A DNA stretch of 64,000 bases from Trissonchulus latispiculum (lineage: Eukaryota; Nematoda; Enoplea; Enoplida; Ironidae): assembly GCA_030248195.1 (NCBI GenBank), contig JASAND010023015.1:27184-91183 (forward strand), read 5' to 3'. The position numbers and the translations under genes were made by a program. Under the pieces are notes generated by a model, which did not search any database, was not told the DNA's origin, and saw only the letters and a program-made list of their open reading frames with translations. Positions 53,501 to 60,720 of this stretch are shown one piece after another. Each line of letters begins with the position of its first letter. The first letter of the stretch is position 1.

Positions 53501-55313
53501 TCAAAATGCAGCTTGACATTTTGTCTTTTTAATGCATACCATGAAACTAATGTTTCTTTTCTAAAATATTTTTAACACATTTTAGAAGAAGTATAATTTT
53601 CCAGATTTTTTGCAGACTCAAGTAATTTTTCTCGCGAGACATCGGTTATATCATTCGATACCTCCATCAAATAGCTGGGCGATTCTTTATTTATTGTGAA
53701 ATCGCTCTTCGTTATAGAGAAATAAACTAAATGTGTGCGTAACCTGTATTTTGCCGACTTTTTCCAAATTTGTCAAGCGATTACTTTAGCTAGAAAGCAG
53801 TAATCGGGGCAACTAAAAATCGTCCCTGGGTATACATGTGCAGAACTCATTCCGTTACGTAGCAGCCCTCCAGCTTATGGTGTATGCTCTACTGTCTTTG
53901 GAAAAAAATTGGTCGTGTTTTTTGCAAAAACTACATTTTTTATGATAGCAGCCTACGGGATGGCTGTTGGAAGACTACCATGCGTCGGATAATTTGCCCC
54001 TGTGAGACCGTCAGATCACGCCCTTAGTTTGATTTTACGGCTTGCATAGTTCAAGAAATGATGGATTATTTGATTTCTGCAAAAATGACAAGTTTTCGAC
54101 GCCAAAACAAGAAATCGGCTATATCTCACGGCAGAGAAAAGCTAGAACGTTGCTTTAAAAAGCAAAAGTATGAAGCCCAACGAGATCTTTGAATGAATGT
54201 AGTCATAGCTGTATAGCTGCTGCCAAACGTTCAGAAATTGGGAAAAACCGCCCTGAGCGGAAATATCGAATTTTTGAATCGGGATTGCGCGGAGGGTGTT
54301 AGAACGCTAAAAGAACGTATGTCGGAAAGTTTCGTCGAATTTCATCTTGATTTACGCTGCCAATCAACAATATCTGCCCAAAGGGAAGCACCACCTTAAG
54401 TTTCACAATTTATTCTGGCATATTTATGTTGGCGAGTCTGGTCTTAGGCCGACCATCTTCGCGCACAGCACCCCCAAAAGTATTTGGCTGTCCCAACTAT
54501 CCCTTGTGGTGATATCTTTACACAGCGGTCTGAGAGAACATGTAGTGACATGGTATATGAATTTGAATTTCACGAATTTCATCAGTACAGACTCGTTAGG
54601 GTATTGCAGTCATCCAAACCTACTTAAGTTTCCTCTGCATGCACTCGTATACTTTGTTGTTTGGAATTTGAATTAATTTAGCCTGTATGGTTTCGCACTG
54701 TTCTATGGCTTGTGAAATAGTTCCGTTTATGTGGCAGAAAGCTGTATATGTGATGCCGTTCCAGGAGAATTCATCCTTAGAAATCATCTGATCTACAATA
54801 TTAACACTTAAACCTGCACACCAAAAAGTAAATTCCTATCTAGGTACAAGCTGTTCCAGCGAACTGATTTATGGAAATATTGTGCGATACTTAATATTTA
54901 CTATTTTGTGATTCAGTAGTATATAACAGTACAAGGAAAGTAGCGGCGAGAGCCAAACAGAACCAGTTATTTTTCCTGTGTGTATCAATATCCTCCCGAT
55001 TATGGCGAAATTCCCCCATGCATTCACTTAAAAACGTATGATCCGGTAGATTGACGGTACTTTGGATAATAAACTTGTTATCAGAAATTTCAAAATTCGA
55101 CAACAAAATTCAAACACAAATGAGTTTTATTTCCGTAAAAATGTTTCTGCGAACTCTATCTTCTAAACATCCCTGTAATAATGTTATCATAATCTTCGTC
55201 GCACAAATAATCGGAGAACTGAACAATGCCTCGATTTGCAAACAGTTACCTGCATAAATTCCTGAAGTCAGCCACACACAAAGGAATAGAACTTTTATTC
55301 CAAAATCATGCAT
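20200..55313 (-). CDS. Gene 1: lectin-domain class B (adhesion-like) 7TM receptor, at least 11 exons
   Basis: Predicted cell-surface receptor spliced from the minus strand. Exons read 5' to 3': 55313-55250, 54813-54624, (one missing), 43208-43084, 41492-41316, 36829-36636, 31159-30882, 29649-29551, (TM2 unresolved), 26833-26674, 24940-24907, 24784-24623, 20548-20200. All junctions between found exons agree in phase. Domain order is signal peptide, C-type-lectin-like domain, Ser/Thr/Pro linker, Cys-containing stalk, possible degenerate GPS, seven membrane segments and a roughly 55-residue tail. Class B marks are the Cys opening TM3, a Cys-Trp pair in extracellular loop 2, and a TM7 of the adhesion kind followed by a basic tail. 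Adhesion receptors sense matrix or cell-surface ligands and signal through G proteins; the ligand here is unknown. Introns are full of transposons. Neither exon joining nor expression is proven. Confidence 0.72.
21796..22958. mobile_element. hAT-type MITE with GGATCG subterminal repeats
   Basis: Perfect 8-bp duplication ATGTGTAT (21788-21795, 22959-22966) and inverted ends TAGTGATGTGGATCGGATCG, fitting the hAT rule of 8-bp TSD and a TAnnG-like end. Both ends are packed with GGATC units, the usual form of transposase binding sites. The 1.16-kb interior has no transposase. Confidence 0.82.
24623..24784 (-). CDS. Gene 1 exon: extracellular loop 2 Cys-Trp, TM5 and third intracellular loop
   Basis: Acceptor GTTTCTTTAG, donor GTAAGT. 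Begins Cys-Trp-Gln-Asn-Tyr-Gly, the loop 2 hallmark of class B receptors whose Cys pairs with the TM3 Cys. Then follows Ala-Pro-Gly and a hydrophobic TM5, ending in a Lys/Arg-rich intracellular loop (NMKKAKDSLARKLATEQG). Phase joins directly to the last exon. Confidence 0.7.
24907..24940 (-). CDS. Gene 1 microexon: TM4 end and start of extracellular loop 2
   Basis: A 34-base candidate chosen because it is the only reading that joins TM3 to TM5 in phase. It gives FFALVRFSHYK and ends in a strong GTATGT donor. The acceptor (CACAGATAG) has a poor pyrimidine tract, so the exact start is uncertain. Gene 2 has a matching short TM4 exon (57 bases). Confidence 0.45.
25146..25666. mobile_element. Family B element, one end degraded
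   Basis: The right end TTATGGACTCTTG is intact, and the inner parts (CTTCTCTTGGCATTGC, the ACGGGGA/C-run array, an inner GTCGCCAACAGCCAATCAGA block) match 45830-46401 in inverted order. The left end is not recognisable, so that border is approximate. It lies in a gene 1 intron next to the TM4 exon. Confidence 0.6.
25755..25905. repeat. Degenerate tandem GTGCGTTAGGGCGCCT repeat
   Basis: Units around TGAGTGCGTTAGGGCGCCT recur about six times with changes. A matching sequence in the other orientation (GGCGCTCTAACGCA) is at 26229-26242. Confidence 0.6.
26674..26833 (-). CDS. Gene 1 exon: TM3 and second intracellular loop
   Basis: Acceptor TTAATGTTTCAG, donor GTAACA. Opens with Asn-Thr-Cys, the conserved Cys at the top of TM3, then a long hydrophobic helix and a loop ending in EPWKAVLACI at the start of TM4. 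Gene 2 has the same layout (Asn-Ile-Cys start, same phase in and out). The reading frame stays open about 58 bases upstream, which could be an alternative, shorter TM2 variant. Confidence 0.68.
29551..29649 (-). CDS. Gene 1 exon: first transmembrane segment
   Basis: 99 bases between a pyrimidine-rich acceptor and a GTAAGC donor. The peptide TSTQVIGCTWLLVILGITIV has the Ile-Gly-Cys pattern seen in TM1 of class B receptors and of gene 2 in this window (Val-Gly-Ile-Cys). Starts with one base and ends with two bases of a codon, as does the gene 2 equivalent. Confidence 0.65.
   Translation of the reverse strand, partial: SNRRKCNNINTGHRMHMVTCHIGDHHCWTAVN
29789..30407. mobile_element. Family A element, longer hairpin variant
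   Basis: Same terminal CAAGAGTACATAAT..ATTATGTACTCTTG with 7-bp duplication ATGGTAC (29782-29788, 30408-30414). Arms of about 250 bp fold back on each other; the loop lies near 30100. The inner sequence differs from the 350-bp copies. Confidence 0.75.
30882..31159 (-). CDS. Gene 1 exon: juxtamembrane extracellular exon, possible degenerate GPS
   Basis: Acceptor CCTTTTAG; the only in-phase donor (GTTGAA) is weak. It sits directly before the TM1 exon, where adhesion receptors carry the GAIN domain and GPS proteolysis site. The end of the peptide (VRYTCRKSYHILF) resembles the Cys-x-His-Leu-Thr-x-Phe block of a GPS, but lacks the His-Leu-Thr cleavage triplet, so self-cleavage is unlikely. Another reading is a second C-type-lectin end, since Trp-Asp-Gly-Ser and the Cys pattern also occur there. 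Confidence 0.5.
32337..33089 (+). repeat. 5' LTR
   Basis: 753 bp, starting with a hairpin (AGTAGGGC..GCCCTACT), ending CTTTACA. Highly similar to the 3' copy apart from small indels and substitutions, suggesting a fairly recent insertion. Confidence 0.85.
35022..35042. repeat. Short AT microsatellite
   Basis: (TA)n inside the non-autonomous LTR element. Confidence 0.9.
35722..36478 (+). repeat. 3' LTR
   Basis: 757 bp partner of the 32337-33089 repeat. Differences include single-base changes and short indels near the start (TTTTCATTTCC region). Confidence 0.85.
36636..36829 (-). CDS. Gene 1 exon: Cys-containing extracellular stalk segment
   Basis: Acceptor TTACTCTTACCAG, donor GTAAAT; 194 bases in phase with its neighbours. 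An alternative acceptor about 30 bases upstream also keeps phase. The peptide has three Cys, a Gly-Asn-Asn-Trp motif and an NDT glycosylation site. Spacing resembles the hormone-receptor module found before the GAIN region in adhesion receptors, but the match is weak. The 3' LTR of a young LTR element ends only about 160 bases beyond its donor. Confidence 0.5.
39740..39950 (+). other. Short ORF with one strong membrane helix, possible exon
   Basis: Open frame on the strand opposite gene 1, inside its intron. It encodes LIVLPWIGYLSFSISAFVLC and further hydrophobic residues, then a basic stretch and a stop. No convincing acceptor or neighbouring exon was found, so this may be chance or a decayed receptor piece. 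Confidence 0.2.
40856..41012 (+). other. Possible exon with extracellular loop character
   Basis: After a T-rich tract and TTAG, an open frame encodes a loop with two Cys, two glycosylation sites (NGS, NHS) and Asp-Trp-Ala-Tyr-Leu-Leu-Leu-Ala, the look of a loop entering a membrane helix. It lies on the + strand inside a gene 1 intron. The family is not recognised. Confidence 0.2.
41316..41492 (-). CDS. Gene 1 exon: Ser/Thr/Pro-rich linker
   Basis: A 177-base exon of symmetrical phase (one base in, one base out) after a TTTTTTTCAG acceptor. It has two Cys near the start, then a mucin-like run rich in Thr, Ser and Pro with NLS and NTT glycosylation sites. This is likely an O-glycosylated stalk between the lectin domain and the juxtamembrane part. 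Symmetrical phase is typical of shuffled extracellular modules. Confidence 0.6.
43084..43208 (-). CDS. Gene 1 exon: C-terminal half of the C-type-lectin-like domain
   Basis: Bounded by CTATTTGCAG acceptor and GTACGT donor. The peptide carries the closing lectin pattern, Cys-Val-x-Leu, then Asn-Asp-Tyr-x-Cys and Ile-Ala-Cys-Gln-Lys, in the family's usual spacing. The stretch RCVRLRKKDGLNDYPC is diagnostic. The residues that usually bind calcium lie in the missing middle exon, so sugar binding cannot be judged. Ends with one base of a codon, fitting the next exon at 41.5 kb. Confidence 0.7.
44700..45500. other. GC-richer intron segment, unidentified
   Basis: Stands out from its AT-rich surroundings and has short ORFs in both directions (for example minus 44946-45137) without a recognised domain. 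Probably a fragment of a transposon. Confidence 0.25.
45830..46401. mobile_element. Family B inverted-repeat element with G/C-run interior
   Basis: Ends CAAGAGTCCATAAT..ATTATGCGCTCTTG, TIR about 70 bp including GAAGAGTAAGCCACTAG. Near-duplication GTTAAAT/GTTAAAC flanks it. The centre holds many copies of a unit around CCCCACCAAACGGGGA. Confidence 0.7.
47913..49224. mobile_element. 1.3-kb foldback element
   Basis: Two arms of about 600 bp are inverted copies of each other around a centre near 48570. Outer ends CTAAAGTCTGACA and its complement; TA lies on both sides of AAGTCTGACA, which suits a Tc1/mariner-type target. No coding. Confidence 0.7.
49280..50297. mobile_element. TTAA-target MITE, copy 1
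   Basis: Ends GGTGCTGGTATC and GATACCAGCACC, each flanked by TTAA (49276-49279, 50298-50301). TTAA targets point to piggyBac or Kolobok-type transposases. No coding. Confidence 0.68.
51480..52000. repeat. Diverged remnant of the TTAA MITE family
   Basis: The block around 51490-51550 (GAGTTA, AAGCCA, ATCAAAATG-AGCT) follows the same order as the starts of copies 2 and 3. Ends are not recognisable. A short piece of the same block also occurs at about 28285-28330. Confidence 0.4.
52034..53015. mobile_element. TTAA-target MITE, copy 2
   Basis: Ends GGTGGTGATTCC and GGAATCACCACC, flanked by TTAA. Interior about as long as, and clearly similar to, copy 3 (TCACATAAA-TTTGCACC, TCGTCCCTGGGTATA and GATTGCGCGGAGGGTGTTAG blocks). 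Confidence 0.75.
53408..54395. mobile_element. TTAA-target MITE, copy 3
   Basis: Ends GGTGCTGATTTCC and GGAAGCACCACC, flanked by TTAA. Near-tandem with copy 2, separated by about 390 bp. Confidence 0.75.
54425..54522 (+). repeat. Diverged LTR fragment of the 32-36 kb family
   Basis: Matches the last part of those LTRs in order: TTGGCGAG, GTCTT-GGCCG, GCGCACAGCACCCCC, GT-GGGTCCCAC-like, and a CTTTACA end. The rest of the LTR is absent. It lies between a TTAA MITE and gene 1 exon 2. Confidence 0.55.
54624..54813 (-). CDS. Gene 1 exon 2: N-terminal half of a C-type-lectin-like domain
   Basis: Good acceptor (TTTTTGGTGTGCAG) and donor (GTAGGT); 190 bases, open in the one frame that fits exon 1. 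The product has the start of a C-type lectin fold: a Trp before a Tyr/Phe strand (SWNGITYTAFC), an Ala-x3-Cys helix (SQAIEQCETIQ), and a Leu-Ile-x-Ile strand. It contains an NGT glycosylation site. It ends with two bases of a codon, matching the one-base start of the 43.1-kb exon, but the middle of the fold is missing between them. It lies just upstream (in the + direction) of an LTR fragment and three MITEs. Confidence 0.65.
55250..55313 (-). CDS. Gene 1 exon 1: start codon and signal peptide
   Basis: Starts MHDFGIKVLFLCVWLTSG and ends at a GTAACT donor after one base of the next codon. A short hydrophobic core followed by small residues is a textbook signal peptide. The same frame is open upstream to a further ATG near 55376, so the true start could be longer. 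The one-base phase fits exon 2 exactly. Confidence 0.6.
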
Positions 55314-55935
55314 CAAAGTTATGCTGGTATTAGTACAGCTCTTCTGTACACCACTGAGCAGGAAGCAGAATTGCAAATGCTCACTGCAAGAACTTCAGCA
55401 CGAGCGGGGATAATGTGAGAGAATAATTTAGTTAAGGACTCCATTATCTGCTTTATCAGTTTTGGAATTCTATCCTTTACGTGAGCACCATTTAACATAG
55501 CAACCAGACCATTGAAAATCTATGCTTTCATTATTGGGCTGCAAACCCAATTTTACCTTTGGAACGCTAATGGATGGCAGAAAGTGTGTAGGATTTGCGT
55601 AATGCTAGGTATAGGACTTGGCTTTAGCAATAAAAGTATTACCTGTAGCTATTAGCCTTAGTCATAGTGTTGTAACCTTTACACTATAAAATTAGAGAAT
55701 GGCGAGATTCGTAAATCAGAAACAGGACAGTATCGAAATAGTAGTGATTTAATGGCTACAGCTGATTAAATTTGTTAAGTGAAACGCTTCAACAACAGGT
55801 CAGACGAGCGAAATCGTTTTTCGTGAATTCTGCTATGCTGTTGCAGAATTGTTGGAATCGGCGACTGTGATAATAATTGATCCAAAGTAGAAAGTAAGGG
55901 ACTCCATGCCATGATTTGACATTAATAGGTTTTAT

Positions 55936-56284
55936 CAAGAGTACATAATATAAGAGTATGCCACTAGGCACACTCTACGTTATTAGAGCAAAAACTATGC
56001 TAAACTCACTAACGGCCCACCCCCCCCGCAAATCAGTACCTAGTCGAAACGGGGGAACTCTCACTCGCACTATGTTTATGTGCTTAAGCTCGAAAACACA
56101 AGCAGTGCGTGCGCGAATTTTGTGCCTGCTTCGAGTGTTAGAATACAAACATAGCGCACAAAATTCTTTGAAGTGATGGGTCTGATTTGCGGGGGGGGGG
56201 TGGGCCGTTAGCCAGCAGAGCATAGTTTTTGCTCTGATAACATAGAGTGTGCCTAGTGGCATACTCTTATATTATGTACTCTTG
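55936..56284. mobile_element. Family A element, copy next to a family B element
   Basis: Ends CAAGAGTACATAAT..ATTATGTACTCTTG; 7-bp duplication GTTTTAT on both sides (55929-55935, 56285-56291). Interior closely resembles the copy at 545-902. Confidence 0.8.
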
Positions 56285-56291
56285 GTTTTAT

Positions 56292-56726
56292 CAAGAGTCC
56301 ATAATTCTCTTAAATTAGAGAAGAACAACCAGCACAGGTCCCCGTTTGGTGGGGGTAGCCAACAAGGAGTCCCCGTTTGGTGGGGTGGCCGAAAATGAGA
56401 CCAGGGACCTTTTTTAGCGCCCACTCTCTATTCAGTGTCCCCTTTCAGCGACTCCCTCCCCTACCCTAACGGGGCCCCGTTTTGGAAATAAACTGAAACT
56501 AGCGCAATCCTCTTCTCTAACCCCACCACCTACCCACAACAAATGAGAAGGGGTCTCTGCAAACTGAATAGATGCTGGCTACGCCCCATCAAACGGGGAG
56601 GGGGGTGTCGTTCTTCCCGCACCAAATAGGGGAACTGGAACATTCGCGCATTGTGATCGGAACACCGTTAATTGCAGAGGCGTCACCTAGTGGTTTACTT
56701 TTTTATAGTGTAATTATGCACTCTTG
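56292..56726. mobile_element. Family B element abutting a family A element
   Basis: Starts CAAGAGTCCATAATT immediately after the TSD of the family A copy and ends TTATGCACTCTTG. Its flanks (GTTTTAT, GCTTTGG) match at only five of seven bases. Confidence 0.65.
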
Positions 56727-56750
56727 GCTTTGGCTTTATACATGTTTACT

Positions 56751-57130
56751 TCATGTAAGCATTTCACATCCGCAGTATTTTCTAAAAGCATTTTTTGTGA
56801 TTCGGCGTAGATCAGATGAAACTATCAACAACATTACAGGGTTTACAGAACAGTGTACTGTAAAAATAAGAGTCAGTATCAATTCCAGGACTACTTTTTG
56901 CGAGAAATCGGAATGATCTCGCAAATATGAAATTGTCCAAAAGCCCAAACTGAACATGGCATACATGATGCAAATGATGGTAAACTGAAGCAATAATTTT
57001 CTATCTACAGAGGTTTGAACTCGACTTCTAGCTGCATGATTTCTCAGTTTTCGAATTTTCATAAATGTCAGAGCATTAATAAACACCTATACAACTGCGC
57101 CTACACCGTCCTGGGCCTGTCTTGCTCTTA
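56751..57130 (-). pseudogene. Rhodopsin-like 7TM receptor fragment (TM5-TM7), cut by an LTR
   Basis: Open frame giving a basic third loop, TM6 (KLLLQFTIICIMYAMFSLGF), TM7 with an Asn-Pro motif (SVNPVMLLIV) and a basic helix-8-like tail ending at a stop. The Glu/Lys-x-x-Leu-x-x-Gln entry to TM6 recalls nematode-type serpentine chemoreceptors and other divergent class A receptors; the subfamily is not certain. An in-frame TAG interrupts TM5 near 57085. The frame runs straight into the end of a retroelement LTR at 57131, so the 5' part would lie beyond that element, outside the window. Treated as a disrupted gene. Confidence 0.6.
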
Positions 57131-57880
57131 TGTAGCGGGGCTAGTAGGTTTTCCTACGTACTAACACCGTTACCACGCCCTGACGTAGCGGACGCGGAGA
57201 CCGTGACACAGATGGATAACTGACCGACTACAGGAGACGGTCGGGACAGCCTCGCCAGACAATATACGCAGGGGTAATCCGATCCTAAGTGCGAGATGAC
57301 TCGCACTCTCACTCACTCAGAATTGAATTACCTACCTAGCAGGAGCTCAGAAACACTAGACCTAGCTAACTACACTTTAATAAGAACGAAATAACAAGTT
57401 ATAATGAATAACAATAATGCAAAATTAATACTGGGTCGAACCCTCAGTCAAACACAAACAAACAACAAACTAACTAACTTACAGTTACAGCGGGTTGGGC
57501 GGACCAACCTATGTACCAAATGCTCTGAGGAGAGCTGGGGGAGACACAGAATATATATACAGAAATTAAAGGGGGAGAAATAGCAGAGAAACACAAGTGT
57601 ACACGGTGACAGAATTAATACAAGTGAAGGGGGAAGCGAGTGTTGGGTTGGACCCTCCTACGAGCGACCCCTAGTGGAAATTTCCCCCAATCACGTAGCT
57701 CCCAAAGTCACGAGGGGGGGAACCCACCCAATCCCACGCATACACGTTGGGGGAGCTACGTGACTTGCAAACGTGTCCCAGCCCAAGGTGATGTTGATAT
57801 ATTAAGCCAAGCGGGTAGCTAGCCTAGCTACGACCGCCAGCAACGGAAAGGTTGACCATGTGTCACCTTGATCCGTTACA
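57131..57880 (-). repeat. Long terminal repeat (3' LTR of the 57-64 kb element)
   Basis: Begins TGTAACGGATC and ends CCCCGCTACA on the minus strand. It is 750 bp long, very close to the 753 and 757 bp LTRs at 32-36 kb but without clear similarity to them. Its end has a short hairpin (GTAGG..CCTAC). The partner LTR lies outside the window, so no TSD can be tested. Confidence 0.6.
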
Positions 57881-57894
57881 TCTCCCCAGGGCTT
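57881..57894 (-). promoter_or_regulatory. Polypurine-like tract
   Basis: On the minus strand AAGCCCTGGGGAGA sits directly before the LTR start TGTA. The same tract with one difference (AAGCCCTGGGGACA) sits directly before the 3' LTR at 35722. In retroelements this position primes plus-strand DNA synthesis. Confidence 0.5.
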
Positions 57895-59355
57895 GCCATC
57901 CGAACTCCCGAGAGGATCACTGCACAAATGGCGAACTGGTACGTGAGCTGAACTCTCAACAAGCACAAACTGTACAGAGCAATGATGCTACCAGTACAAA
58001 ACCAACACAACTGATAACTGCAAGTCAAAAGCTTCAGACTAAACTAGTCAAAACTAACAGCAAGTGTAGAAAAACACAAAGAAAAGTGATTAAATACTAC
58101 AAAGTACAGTTGATTAAGCATATACTAGGCACTATGAAACGCTAGTAACAGTCAAAAATTAAAGCACAATATTAACAAAAAATATGCATAAGTATTTGGC
58201 CAAAAATACACGTATTATAATAGAACCGTATTAATTACTGGGATTGTAAGTAGCTTAATATGAAAATACAAATGACCTTCCAAAAGTAACTCATGGGAAA
58301 GAGGAGTTACCCTCCTTTGGAATGTATAGTCAAACGAATGTGTTAATAAATGTTAACAAAGAAAATAAGTTGAACTTTCAGATAAAATATTAATTAAATT
58401 TAAGTTAAACCAAGCTGAGCTAGGGTTTATCAGGCCGTCGCTCAACAAGGCAAACTGCCTATGATCATAATAATCATAATAATAAAATAGCCATAGAAAA
58501 TACACACCGTTAGGTGGAGGTCCTATGGGAAGAAAAACCCCACCCTCCCTAGGTAAAATTTTGTATTTTCATATGACGAGAATCGTCACTGGGTTTTTCG
58601 ACAATATATGGCATAGATACATACGGCAGTAGAATAAGGTAATATGGAATGATTCCTCAATAAAAGTAAAGCACTGTACATATTAAGAGCAAATGACATT
58701 GGCATATAAAACTAGTAGAAAAATACGCAAAATAGTGAGATTAACATACAACATAGTTATGGCAAAAACACAGATTCAAAAACTAAGAAAACTCGAGGTT
58801 CGCAGACTAGCAAAACAACATAATACTAATTCATATAGGCTAAACACAGAGGTTATAGGTTCGTAGAAAATTTAAACAAAGAGATTAAATATGAATTCAA
58901 AGAAAATTAAACGAAAACGTACGTACACAAAATTTAAACACATTGCACATAACAGAGATTCAGGTCCTAGGTAAATACTATGACAATTCAAAAACAAAAC
59001 CAAACAAAAAACTAGATTCCAAATTCAAGATACCAGATTCGTAAGATGAAATTCAAAATAACATAAGCAATTATGCAAAACTAAGTGTCACTGTCACAAA
59101 AACAACAGCTAAAACATAGAGATTCTATAGAGAAAGATCAGGATCCGAAGATCACTGGATAAGGCTCAAAAGCCAGATTCGCAGCTTGCGGATGAACCGT
59201 CATCATGGTGGGCGACATGGGTCAAGTCCAATCTGATGCCAGAAAAATCAAAATCAGAGGATTTCACAACCAGGAAAGATGACTTTGCGGACTGCGAAGA
59301 GTCATATTGGATGGAATGAACGGACCATGGGTCATGAGGCTCGATGACGACGCAC
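57895..59355. other. Non-coding stretch between coding block and LTR
   Basis: AT-rich, no supported ORF on either strand and no clear repeat structure. Probably the 3' untranslated part of the retroelement. Confidence 0.4.
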
Positions 59356-60010
59356 TCAATATTCCCGCATGATCAGTTCGGTGGACCTATGATGGTCACT
59401 TGGGTGGGGTTCCAGTGGGTTCCAGATGGTCAGGGCAAAACACGGGTTGAAGGTGTTCTTCTCCTGTCCCGGCGGAGCGCACCCGATAATATGGACATAA
59501 TATGGACACATGTGGGCCACGTAGAAATGCTGGGATTCGTATCGTCGAATCAGGTGCGGGTACCGAACAAGTTCGGGCACCAACGCTGCCATGGCCAAGC
59601 AATTGGCCCATCGTGCATTCGACGAGACGCGGTTGACGGGGAAGCCTTTAAAAAGCTTCCCGTGACGATCACGGTAGTACTTGATGACCCACCGCGAATG
59701 CCAAACAGTGCGACCGCCGGTCTGTTCAGACTCCGGATTTGCCGTCATGTGGTTGGTCAGATGGCTGTCGCGGGCGCACATCCGTTGCCAGATGTGGTCC
59801 ATAAAGTCCGATGGGAACCGTTGGGACACATGGGCATTGTCCTGCATCCACTTGAGGACCTCGTCACGAAACAAGGCCACCCAAGGATGGAGTTTCTTCT
59901 CGGACGGGTCTCCAGGGACATTGATCCACTGAAGGTTATTGTCCCGACAATAGACGATCGGATCGTCAGGCCAACGGTCCATTTGGATCTGAGCGACTCC
60001 TCAGCCGGTG
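59356..60010 (-). CDS. Unknown C-terminal domain of the retroelement protein
   Basis: About 200 codons, rich in Trp, His, Arg and Tyr, with blocks such as WPDDPIVYCRDNNLQWINVP and SNARWANCLAMAALVPELVR and a stop after REY. It looks folded (alternating hydrophobics, few low-complexity runs), but I do not recognise it. Reads in a different frame from the RS tract; the shift is near 60010. Confidence 0.5.
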
Positions 60011-60239
60011 TCGGTTGCTCGATCTTGAATTCATCATAGATCGGGTCCTCAGTTCCCCGAGAAACCGTACGAGCAATGTACGATTGAGCAGCGCAGCAGG
60101 ACGTGACCAAGTATACCCGGAATGAGTGGGACACAGTCATTCGGCATACGTTGTTAGGGTACTCGGGCGGAAGTTCCCGAATCGCAGAATTCCGACCATC
60201 CGGTTTCTTGATTGTTTTCACTCGTGGCACACGATAAGT

Positions 60240-60720
60240 CGACGACTTCGGTCGTTGTCGGCTTAACGCGTCGGCCGCTAGGCGTTTGTCACGATTCTGA
60301 CGAGACTCAACGTGATGCTGGGCCTTCGGATAGGTTGGAGGTCGACGGTCATCGCGACGGTTGCGAGACTCATGCCGACGCTCGGTCGATCGCTGACGCT
60401 CCTCTGAACGACGACCCCGTGATGGTTGCCGATGACCGTCCTGATCACGACGACGAGCTGATGGTGATCGTTCACGGGCTGGCTGATGCTCGTGATGGCT
60501 CGTTGACGGACGCTGACCGCGATCATCGCGAGATTCCGGCCGCTGGCCACGAGACGCTCGTGACGCTGGACGGGAATCCCGACGACGGGATGATGAACGC
60601 CGACGATGACGATCAGTCGAGTGTTCACGACGGTATGACCGCGAATAGTCACGATCACGAGGTTCGATGGATGCGGGAGGGCGAGATGCCTCCCGACGAG
60701 GCGACCGCTGTTGACGTGAT
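60240..60720 (-). other. RS/RD-rich low-complexity coding tract
   Basis: In the frame continuing into the C-terminal domain this reads as Arg alternating with Ser, Asp, Glu, His and Gln (for example RSYRREHSTDRHRRRSSSRR). Such tracts bind RNA or RS-domain splicing proteins. Two other frames are also open here as a side effect of the CGN/GAN codons. Confidence 0.5.

Noticed and set aside
54891..55112. A small secreted or GPI-anchored protein formed by reading from the signal peptide straight through to 54891
   Set aside because: An in-frame TGA lies at 55110-55112, while the signal peptide ends at a good donor that joins the lectin exon in phase.
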